A DNA stretch of 12,390 nucleotides from Desulfuromonadales bacterium (GTDB taxonomy: Bacteria; Desulfobacterota; Desulfuromonadia; Desulfuromonadales; BM103), in assembly GCA_030640215.1 (NCBI GenBank), contig DAOWJU010000029.1:1-12390 (forward strand), read 5' to 3'. Positions 6,608 to 12,390 of the stretch are shown one piece after another. The notes under the pieces are model-generated. The model did no database searches, was not told the origin of the DNA, and saw only the letters and a program-made list of their open reading frames with translations. A program made the position numbers and the translations under genes. The stretch's first letter is position 1. Every line of letters begins with the position of its first letter.

Positions 6608-7909
6608 ATGTTCAAAAACAAGTTATCCATGCTTCTGCTCTCACTGACGTTTCTCTTGCTGCTCGGTATCGTTTCTTTTGGGCGCATTGAGGTGCCAAGA
6701 GCAAGTGCTGGCACCGATTATCAGGAGTTGCAACTCTTTACCGATGTTCTGACCATCGTCAAGCGCAGTTATGTCGAGGAAGTGACGATCAAAGAGCTGG
6801 TCTATGGTGCGATAGATGGCATGCTGGCTTCGCTTGATCCGCATTCAGGTTTCATGTCTCCTGAGATTTACAAGGAGATGAAAGTCGATACCCGGGGTGA
6901 ATTTGGTGGGCTTGGCATTGAAATCTCTTTGCGTGATGGTGTTCTGACCATCGTTGCACCGATAGAAGATACGCCCGCATCACGAGCAGGGTTGCAGTCG
7001 GGCGATCATATTCTGAAAATTGAGGGCGAATATACAAAAAATATGGAAATCATGGAAGCGGTGCAGTTGATGCGTGGTGCGCCGGGGACTCCTGTTACTA
7101 TTAATATTATGCGCTCAGGTTTTGAAAAGCCGCAGCCCTTTACCCTGGAGCGAGAAGTCATCAAAGTGAAAAGCGTCAAGTCGAAAACCCTCGAGCAAGG
7201 TTTTGGCTATGTTCGCCTGGCTCAGTTTCAGGAACATTCCGGTGAAGATCTTGCTAAAGCTTTAGATAAATTACGTGAGCAGAATGGCGGCTCATTACAA
7301 GGTTTGGTTCTTGATTTACGCAACAACCCCGGGGGGCTTCTTGACCAGGCTGTTGAGGTCTCTGACCAGTTTCTTTCGGAGGGGCTGATTGTTTACACTC
7401 AGGGGCGCGAGGATGACGCGCAAATGGAGTTTTCTGCTATGCGCAGCGGAACCGAGCCAGATTACCCGATAGTCGTTCTGATCAATGGTGGTAGCGCCAG
7501 TGCTTCGGAGATTGTCGCTGGTGCCTTGCAGGATCATGGCCGTGCTGTGATCATGGGGCTGCAAAGCTTCGGCAAAGGATCCGTTCAGACAATTATCCCA
7601 CTCAGCGATGATTCTGGGTTGCGCCTGACCACGGCCAAGTATTACACGCCGAATGGCACTTCTATCCAGGCCCGTGGTATCATTCCTGATATTGAAGTGT
7701 TACAGAGCGAAATCAAGGAAGTAAAGGAGCTCAACCATTTCCGCGAGAAAGATTTGAAGAACCATTTCGATACGGAAAGTAACGGCGAGACGGTCACAGA
7801 AGAGAATGACATCGATCTAGATGAAGAGACCCGCAACGATTTTCAGCTGATGCGGGCTCTTGATTTACTTAAAGGCTGGAACATTTTTCAGGGGATGAAA
7901 GCAGCCTGA
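6608..7909 (+). CDS. ctpA: S41 family C-terminal processing protease CtpA
   Basis: This 433-residue periplasmic serine protease begins with a signal peptide or membrane anchor (~5-25, LSMLLLSLTFLLLLGIVSFG). An N-terminal helical region (ELVYGAIDGMLASLDPHS) follows, then a PDZ domain (~95-170, FGGLGIEI and GDHILKIEG). The S41 catalytic core contains LVLDLRNNPGG, the nucleophile S298 in NGGSASASEI, the general base K323 in SFGKGSVQ and Q327. The Ser-Lys spacing of 25 matches Tsp, CtpB and D1 protease. An acidic tail (~385-410) follows the core. CtpA enzymes trim or degrade periplasmic proteins, including cell-wall hydrolases in some proteobacteria. Its place between envC and the YibQ-like gene suggests it sets the level of EnvC or of another hydrolase, which is inference. 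A GGAGG site fixes the start. Confidence 0.95.
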   Translation: MFKNKLSMLLLSLTFLLLLGIVSFGRIEVPRASAGTDYQELQLFTDVLTIVKRSYVEEVTIKELVYGAIDGMLASLDPHSGFMSPEIYKEMKVDTRGEFGGLGIEISLRDGVLTIVAPIEDTPASRAGLQSGDHILKIEGEYTKNMEIMEAVQLMRGAPGTPVTINIMRSGFEKPQPFTLEREVIKVKSVKSKTLEQGFGYVRLAQFQEHSGEDLAKALDKLREQNGGSLQGLVLDLRNNPGGLLDQAVEVSDQFLSEGLIVYTQGREDDAQMEFSAMRSGTEPDYPIVVLINGGSASASEIVAGALQDHGRAVIMGLQSFGKGSVQTIIPLSDDSGLRLTTAKYYTPNGTSIQARGIIPDIEVLQSEIKEVKELNHFREKDLKNHFDTESNGETVTEENDIDLDEETRNDFQLMRALDLLKGWNIFQGMKAA

Positions 7910-7937
7910 TTGTTGGGCGTGCTGAGAATAATTGTCG

Positions 7938-9107
7938 ATGACGAAACAAACTAAGCGGCGCCGCTCGAAGAAGCGGCGCCCTGCCTTTTTCCAAAAAAAC
8001 AGATTCCTGCTGATACTCATGGTGTTGTCTGGCTTTGCTGTGATCAGCCTGGTTTTACTCGCTCGTATGCAGGAAGAGCCACAGACAGTGGTGGTCCCGC
8101 CAGTCTCTGTGGTCATATCAACACCAGGGCCACCGATTGATTATGCCAGCAAGGTTCATGCTGAGATTGAAAAGTTGTTCGCTTCACTCGATGTTGAGAC
8201 TCGTGATGTTCAGCGTGACCTCGGTCATGAGCCTGCTCGTTACACAATTGAAAGTGAGTTCCCTTCCCCAGAGCTGATTGCTGGCTTTCAAGAACGATTG
8301 AAGCGTATCCCGGGCGATTATGCTGTGCGCCTGAGAGAGATGAACTCTCTGATCGTTGTACAAAACCGACAACCGCAAATCATCATCCATTTTATTCCGA
8401 CTGTGCCAGAGGTCCCTGATGGTCCACTGTTGACGATTATTATGGATGACCTTGGGCGCAGCACTTATACGGCTGAGGTGTTGCTTTCGATGTCCCAGCA
8501 AGTGACATTCTCCATTCTGCCTGATGAACCTAAGGCTGTTCAGGTCGCGGAAATGGCTCATGCCGCCGGTCGCGAAGTCATGCTGCATGCGCCGATGGAG
8601 CCGCAGGGTTATCCTGCCGTTAATCCTGGCACTGAGGCATTATTTGTTAAATACAGTGATGCCGAAATTCGCAGTCGTTTCGACCGGCTTCTCGCCAGGA
8701 TTCCGTACGTGTCAGGTTCCAATAATCATATGGGCTCGCGTTTTACCGAGGACGCCAGAGCCTTGGCGCCAGTGATGGAGAGTCTGCAGGAGAAGGGACT
8801 GTTCTTTATTGACAGCCGGACGACGGGACGTTCCAAGGTGTCTGAAGTGGCGCACCGCTACGGAGTGCCGACAATGGATCGGGACGTTTTTCTTGATAAT
8901 GTCGCTGAGGTTGATGCGATTGTCAGAGAAATCCGACGTCTGGAAGGCAGAGCGCGCAGGCAGGGCCTGGCGATAGGTATCTGCCACCCTTATCCTGAGA
9001 CTTTGGAAGCATTGAGGAGAGAGTTGCCTGGCTTGGTAGAACGGGGCATCACGATTGTGCCCGTTTCAACGTTGTTGCAAAAGCAGTCTCTAGATCAGGG
9101 TAGTTGA
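7938..9107 (+). CDS. Membrane-anchored divergent polysaccharide deacetylase (YibQ/DUF610 family)
   Basis: This 389-residue protein has a strongly basic N-terminus (KRRRSKKRRP) and one TM helix (~22-42), giving a cytoplasm-in, periplasm-out topology. A linker region (~60-155) precedes the divergent polysaccharide deacetylase fold (~163-380). Family motifs are IIMDDLG (D170, D171), EVMLHAPMEP (H217), GSNNHMGSRFT (262-270 region), FFIDSRTT (D292) and ICHPYPETLEAL (H350). The activity of this family is poorly defined; the name reflects fold similarity to NodB-like deacetylases. E. coli yibQ lies next to envC, so the neighbourhood is conserved. ATG 7938 is preferred to the TTG at 7932; no strong Shine-Dalgarno site is visible. 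The first codons form a stable hairpin. The 3' end overlaps the convergent ParA-like gene by 13 bases. Confidence 0.88.
   Translation: MTKQTKRRRSKKRRPAFFQKNRFLLILMVLSGFAVISLVLLARMQEEPQTVVVPPVSVVISTPGPPIDYASKVHAEIEKLFASLDVETRDVQRDLGHEPARYTIESEFPSPELIAGFQERLKRIPGDYAVRLREMNSLIVVQNRQPQIIIHFIPTVPEVPDGPLLTIIMDDLGRSTYTAEVLLSMSQQVTFSILPDEPKAVQVAEMAHAAGREVMLHAPMEPQGYPAVNPGTEALFVKYSDAEIRSRFDRLLARIPYVSGSNNHMGSRFTEDARALAPVMESLQEKGLFFIDSRTTGRSKVSEVAHRYGVPTMDRDVFLDNVAEVDAIVREIRRLEGRARRQGLAIGICHPYPETLEALRRELPGLVERGITIVPVSTLLQKQSLDQGS
7957..7988 (+). terminator. Terminator-like hairpin inside the start of the deacetylase gene (attenuator candidate)
   Basis: A perfect 9-base-pair GC-rich stem, ggcgccgct (7957-7965) with agcggcgcc (7972-7980), encloses the six-base loop cgaaga. 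It is followed after five bases by a run of five T (7984-7988... within ctgccttttt). It starts 19 bases into the deacetylase coding sequence and 47 bases after the ctpA stop. It could act as a leaky intrinsic terminator, limit translation initiation, or simply result from Arg/Lys codons. The T-run is short and offset, so termination is uncertain. Confidence 0.4.
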
Positions 9108-10495
9108 GTGCTGACTTTGGTCATGATCGCGGCAAAGTTCGTGAAGTTCTGGTCGTAGAGAATCTCTTCAGGAAGGTCGGAGCTGACCTTGCGCAGCAAA
9201 AGGAACGTATCGCTGAGACGACCCTGATTGTCAAAGAGAGTTCGTTCGAGCAAAGGGAAGAGGTCGGAGCGCTCCTTGGAGAGCAAACGCTTTTCAAACT
9301 CCTGGAGCTCAATGGTTTTATGTGAGATTTCCAGGCCGTTATCATCAAAGCGATAGAAGGAGAGTTTCTGCTGATAGAAGTTCTTGGTATGCGGGGCGCG
9401 TTGCAAAAGGAAAAAAGAGCGCTGAGCTGACTCGCGGAACAAGTCCCAGATAGGGTCGTGCGCTTCAATCGCGCGTTTTGCGCCGTAAAAATAGCGGAAG
9501 ACCAATTTGGTAAAGCACTCTTCCTCGATAAAGCCAGAAATTTTCTGGTCAGAACTCTGGGCAAAGTAACCGGCTGGACCAACCTGACCCTTGTTCACCA
9601 GAGGGTTACCGCAGACCAGACAGCCGGTTTCCAGATCTTTACATCGTGTTTCGTAAGCGCTCTGGTGTTCTTCCTCTACATGGACCATCTCCATGCGATA
9701 CTCATCCAGGCGCCGTAACTCGGTGTCGATGGAGTGGAGGTAGACTTGGCGTGCGATATGGGTCATTTGCACATGCACTGTGGTATGGCGGCCGTGGGTA
9801 AGAACCGGGTAAACTTTTCCCTCGGGATTGGTGTGGAGTGATTCAACTTTGGGGCTTTTGGCGATATAGCCTTCCATACAGCGGTAGCCACGGTTGATTG
9901 CATAGGCTTTTAACAACTGGTACTGATCGCTAAAAGGACCGTCGTAGTGAATGCGGCCATCTACCAGGCAGGGCAGGATGCGCAATGGTCGGCGGGATAG
10001 ACCATGAGAACTGAAAAAATCGTAAATATGTCGGCAGTTGTCCAAGGATGGAGCATCTTTGACCGGGACAATCACGCGGTCAGCGGCATAAAGGGCGTTC
10101 TGGGTAAAAATATCCAGGTCAGGTCGTGTATCAATAATCACGATGCCGCCAAGGCTGGATTTGGCCAGAGCTTTCGCCAATTTTGTCGGGTCATCAAGCT
10201 CCCGGCGTAACAGATTTAGCTGATCACTTGAAGGGATGAACTGGACGCCGTATTCACCGGTCTCAATCAAGTCGTCAGGGTTACTGCCGGAGAAGAGTCC
10301 ACTGACATCAGTTTTTGCAGGCTGGCGGTTGATCCGGAACATCTGGTCTACGGAAAAGTGGTTGTCAAAACTCAGCAGGGTAACCGGAAGGTCCTCATGG
10401 AGGGCTTTCAGATAAATCGCCAGATTGGTCGCGAGGGTGGTTTTGCCAACCCCTCCTTTTTCGCTTGAAATTGTGACAATATATGGTGCAGACAT
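9095..10495 (-). CDS. ParA/MinD-type ATPase with long unrecognised C-terminal region
   Basis: This 466-residue protein begins with a ParA-family P-loop ATPase: deviant Walker A SEKGGVGKTT with signature lysine K13, and Walker B IVIIDTRPD (D122). The usual Walker A' DxDPQ is replaced by LLSFDNH (D44). After ~260 residues comes a C-terminal half of ~200 residues that I do not recognise. It contains C285, C292, C295 and C327 (spacing CX6CX2CX31C), a possible zinc site, followed by an aromatic- and charge-rich region. Typical ParA/Soj proteins are about 250-290 residues, so this is a fusion or extended subfamily. No parB or partner gene is adjacent. ATG 10495 was chosen over the upstream start at 10567 because it follows a G-rich ribosome site and begins the ATPase fold. 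It is transcribed against its neighbours from its own promoter. A role in positioning an envelope machine is possible but unsupported. Confidence 0.85.
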   Translation of the reverse strand: MSAPYIVTISSEKGGVGKTTLATNLAIYLKALHEDLPVTLLSFDNHFSVDQMFRINRQPAKTDVSGLFSGSNPDDLIETGEYGVQFIPSSDQLNLLRRELDDPTKLAKALAKSSLGGIVIIDTRPDLDIFTQNALYAADRVIVPVKDAPSLDNCRHIYDFFSSHGLSRRPLRILPCLVDGRIHYDGPFSDQYQLLKAYAINRGYRCMEGYIAKSPKVESLHTNPEGKVYPVLTHGRHTTVHVQMTHIARQVYLHSIDTELRRLDEYRMEMVHVEEEHQSAYETRCKDLETGCLVCGNPLVNKGQVGPAGYFAQSSDQKISGFIEEECFTKLVFRYFYGAKRAIEAHDPIWDLFRESAQRSFFLLQRAPHTKNFYQQKLSFYRFDDNGLEISHKTIELQEFEKRLLSKERSDLFPLLERTLFDNQGRLSDTFLLLRKVSSDLPEEILYDQNFTNFAAIMTKVSTQLP

Positions 10496-10498
10496 AGG

Positions 10499-10506
10499 CC
10501 CCCTTT
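10499..10506 (-). promoter_or_regulatory. Ribosome binding site of the ParA-like gene
   Basis: Read on the minus strand, AAAGGGGG lies three bases before ATG 10495, with its AAAGG part about six bases away. It supports the short start over the longer open frame, which would begin in the promoter region. Confidence 0.6.
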
Positions 10507-10531
10507 GCAGATTCAGCGTCGCCAATATATA
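10504..10531 (+). promoter_or_regulatory. Weak plus-strand promoter candidate for xseA
   Basis: The palindromic TATATA at 10526-10531 could also serve as a -10 element for the plus strand, with TTTGCA (10504-10509) as a poor -35 at a spacing of 16. The divergent 89-base gap must hold the xseA promoter if the gene is not read from further upstream, but this match is weak. Confidence 0.25.
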
Positions 10532-10554
10532 GGGGTAAGTTAATGGAAAGTCAA
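10526..10554 (-). promoter_or_regulatory. Sigma70-type promoter of the ParA-like gene
   Basis: On the minus strand, -35 TTGACT (plus-strand 10549-10554) is separated by exactly 17 bases from -10 TATATA (10526-10531). Transcription would start near 10519, giving a leader of roughly 25 bases before ATG 10495. The fit to the -35 consensus and the ideal spacing make this the best promoter candidate in the window. Confidence 0.6.
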
Positions 10555-10584
10555 ACAAAAACCACAAGATATGGGTGGTAGCAC

Positions 10585-11784
10585 GTGACTGAGGTACCTC
10601 GAAAATTAACGGTCAGTGGCCTGGTCGCTTTGCTCCAGGAGGTTGTGGAAACTAATTTTGTCACGGTGACAGTGGAGGGTGAAATTTCAAATTTTGCCGC
10701 TCCGGCATCGGGTCACTGGTATTTCACACTCAAGGATAGCGGTTCGCAGTTGCGAGGGGTTATGTTTCGCAGCCGGAATCGACTGGTGGAGAGTCCTCCT
10801 CGTGATGGTATGCAGGTGGTCTGCTCAGGGACAGTGACTGTTTATGCCGCCCGGGGTGAGATGCAACTGGTCGTTGACAGCCTGACTTGTGGCGGTCAGG
10901 GGCAGTTGCAGGCGGCTTTTGAAGCCCTCAAGGAGAGGCTTGTCGCCGAAGGCCTCTTTGCCGTAGAGCGTAAACAACCTCTGCCGACGTTTCCACAATC
11001 AGTAGGTATCGTGACTTCAGCGACCGGAGCAGCGATTCATGACATTCTTAATATCATGCAGCGGCGTGCCCCTGATGTGCGATTATTGTTGAAGCCGGTC
11101 AGAGTCCAGGGTGACGGTGCTGCGGAAGAAATTGCCAAAGCGATCGAAGAGTTGAACCAGTATGGCGGACTCGACGTGTTGATTGTTGGCCGGGGAGGGG
11201 GCTCGCTTGAAGATTTATGGGCCTTCAATGAAGAAGTTGTCGCCCGGGCAATCGCCGCGTCTGAAGTGCCGGTCATCTCGGCGGTTGGCCATGAGACTGA
11301 TTTCACTATTGCTGACATGGTTGCAGATCTGCGTGCGCCGACGCCGAGCGCCGCTGCCGAACTGGTTGCTAAAAACCGGCAGGAACTGGAAGCACATCTC
11401 GATCATCTCATTATACGTTTGCAGTCTCGTATCGACCAGTCCCTCAGCCTGGTTGCCGAACGCCTTACTGGCTTTGAAGGGCGACTCAAGCTGATCTCTC
11501 GTGATTTTACCGATCTGCCTGAGAATATCGCTGATCTTGAACAGCGGCTCTCGTTGGCCATGAGCGCCAGGATGCGTCAATACGTTGATCGTCTGGGAAT
11601 GACTGCTGGCCGCCTGGATGCATTGTCACCGCTTTTACAGCTAGACCGGGGCTATGTGATCGCCAGTCACGAACAGGGTGGCTCAGGTCTGGTCTCAGCG
11701 GAAAAGCTTGAACCGGGTGATCGTCTCTGGCTACGCTTCTCTCATGGTCAGGCACGTACCCGGGTGGAGGATGTCGATTCGTGA
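10585..11784 (+). CDS. xseA: Exodeoxyribonuclease VII large subunit
   Basis: This 399-residue cytoplasmic nuclease subunit degrades single-stranded DNA with the small subunit XseB. The N-terminal OB-fold (~8-100) includes VTVEGEISNF and GHWYFTLKDSGSQLRGVMF. The catalytic domain (~105-265) has the family motifs SVGIVTSATGAAIHDIL, VGRGGGSLEDLWAFNEE (201-217) and SAVGHETDFTIADMVAD (232-248). A coiled-coil region (~262-340) and a C-terminal LDALSPLLQLDRGY segment follow. It is somewhat shorter than many XseA proteins (about 440-460), mostly in the coiled-coil part. The start is GTG 10585 with GGTGG six bases upstream; the ATG at 10571 is out of frame. The stop overlaps the next gene by one base. 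xseB is not adjacent within the window. Confidence 0.96.
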   Translation: MTEVPRKLTVSGLVALLQEVVETNFVTVTVEGEISNFAAPASGHWYFTLKDSGSQLRGVMFRSRNRLVESPPRDGMQVVCSGTVTVYAARGEMQLVVDSLTCGGQGQLQAAFEALKERLVAEGLFAVERKQPLPTFPQSVGIVTSATGAAIHDILNIMQRRAPDVRLLLKPVRVQGDGAAEEIAKAIEELNQYGGLDVLIVGRGGGSLEDLWAFNEEVVARAIAASEVPVISAVGHETDFTIADMVADLRAPTPSAAAELVAKNRQELEAHLDHLIIRLQSRIDQSLSLVAERLTGFEGRLKLISRDFTDLPENIADLEQRLSLAMSARMRQYVDRLGMTAGRLDALSPLLQLDRGYVIASHEQGGSGLVSAEKLEPGDRLWLRFSHGQARTRVEDVDS

Positions 11785-12390
11785 TGCGTCTGGTTCTTAC
11801 GCTCTGTCTCTCTTTGCTCTTCACGTGGCCAGCCTGGTGCGGTGAGCTTGTTCTGCTCTCCCCGCAAGTCAACAACGGCGAAGTGGCGGTGCTGTACTGG
11901 CAGGGAGAACCGCTCTCTTTTGGTGTGGTGCGATTCCGGAATGAAGTCCTCTATCTGTATCCCGACCCTGATGGCGCCGTGGCCTTGTTGCCCGTCAGCC
12001 TGGATGCCCCTGCTGGCGACTACCCACTGGTCGCAGCGCTGGTTGATCTGCAAGGTCGGACAACGGCAGCGGAATTGATGTTGCGTGTTGATCATAAAGA
12101 TCGTCCAGAGGAAAAATTAACGCTGCCAGAACGAATGGTGACACCGGTTAAACAGGATCTCGTCCGAATCAACCGGGAGGGTAACCTTCTCAAAAGCAAA
12201 TATGACCTGAGATCCTCACGGCTCTGGACGACTTTCGCGCGACCGGTTGATGATCCGGTCAGCAGTGTTTTCGGCAAGCGCAGGGTGATGAACGGCAAGC
12301 CGAAGTCGCCGCATAGCGGTACTGACTTCAGGAGCCCCACTGGAACCCCGGTGCGTTCTATCAGCAACGGACGCGTGGTTCTGGTCGCAG
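11784..12390 (+). CDS. M23 family metallopeptidase, N-terminal part (3' truncated by window)
   Basis: The first 202 residues are visible. A signal peptide (LVLTLCLSLLFTWPAWC) is followed by a beta-rich, Ig-like N-terminal domain (~20-105, GELVLLSPQVNNGEVAVLYW, with YPLVAALVD). A charged linker follows, then the start of an M23/LytM domain from about residue 155 (VSSVFGKRRVMNGK). The metal-binding motif HxGxD is intact (H177, G179, D181), followed by TGTPVRSISNGRVVLVA. It is therefore probably an active peptidoglycan endopeptidase exported to the periplasm, unlike the degenerate EnvC-type protein upstream. The remaining catalytic residues (YxHL and HxHFE) lie beyond the window. The start ATG 11784 overlaps the xseA stop (TGATG), so translation is probably coupled to xseA. 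Confidence 0.88.
   Translation, partial: MRLVLTLCLSLLFTWPAWCGELVLLSPQVNNGEVAVLYWQGEPLSFGVVRFRNEVLYLYPDPDGAVALLPVSLDAPAGDYPLVAALVDLQGRTTAAELMLRVDHKDRPEEKLTLPERMVTPVKQDLVRINREGNLLKSKYDLRSSRLWTTFARPVDDPVSSVFGKRRVMNGKPKSPHSGTDFRSPTGTPVRSISNGRVVLVA

Noticed and set aside
9173..9190. Inverted repeat aaggtc-ggagct-gacctt about 65 bases after the deacetylase stop
   Set aside because: The 6-bp stem has no T-run on either strand and lies inside the ParA-like coding region, so it is not supported as a terminator.
9095..10495. Chromosome or plasmid partition locus (parAB/parS)
   Set aside because: Only a ParA-like ATPase is present. No ParB gene or parS-like inverted repeat was seen nearby, and the protein is far longer than ordinary ParA.
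10561..10579. Short stem accac/gtggt covering the xseA ribosome site
   Set aside because: Five base pairs with a nine-base loop is too weak to claim a regulatory structure.

Overview
The window is a densely packed bacterial chromosomal segment with roughly balanced base composition by eye. No gene-free gap exceeds about 90 bases, and no tRNA, rRNA, CRISPR array, insertion sequence or attachment site was seen. The combination of a lipid-anchored secretin ending in a cohesin-like domain, two tandem GspG-like pseudopilins, then ftsE-ftsX-envC-ctpA-divergent polysaccharide deacetylase, then xseA, is what I would expect from a Gram-negative delta-proteobacterium of the Geobacter/Desulfuromonas group (Desulfuromonadia). 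That placement rests on recalled family and gene-order knowledge, not on a search.

Region 1 (3-3805, plus strand) is the end of an atypical type II secretion or type IV pilus-like operon. It holds the C-terminal tail of an unidentified protein, a TPR-secretin-cohesin outer-membrane lipoprotein, and two small pseudopilins. Region 2 (3816-9107, plus strand) follows after only 10 bases and is a cell-wall remodelling cassette. FtsE and FtsX form an ABC-type mechanotransmission complex. EnvC is a coiled-coil protein whose LytM domain has lost most metal and catalytic residues, so it is probably an amidase activator. CtpA is a periplasmic S41 protease, and the last gene encodes a membrane-anchored YibQ-type divergent polysaccharide deacetylase. 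Most junctions overlap or are shorter than 30 bases, so regions 1 and 2 look like one transcription unit. A terminator-like hairpin in the first codons of the deacetylase gene could modulate its expression.

Region 3 (9095-10495, minus strand) is a single gene for a ParA/MinD-type ATPase with a long, unrecognised, cysteine-containing C-terminal half. It has a good sigma70-type promoter and overlaps the end of the deacetylase gene tail to tail by 13 bases. Region 4 (10585-12390, plus strand) diverges from it: xseA (exonuclease VII large subunit) overlaps by one base the start of a second M23 peptidase gene that runs off the window. Unlike EnvC, this second M23 protein keeps the metal-binding HxGxD motif.

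The most distinctive points are the secretin-cohesin fusion, the continuity between a secretin/pseudopilin operon and the FtsEX-EnvC wall-hydrolysis module, the orphan ParA-like ATPase with a novel C-terminal half, and the hairpin at the start of the deacetylase gene.
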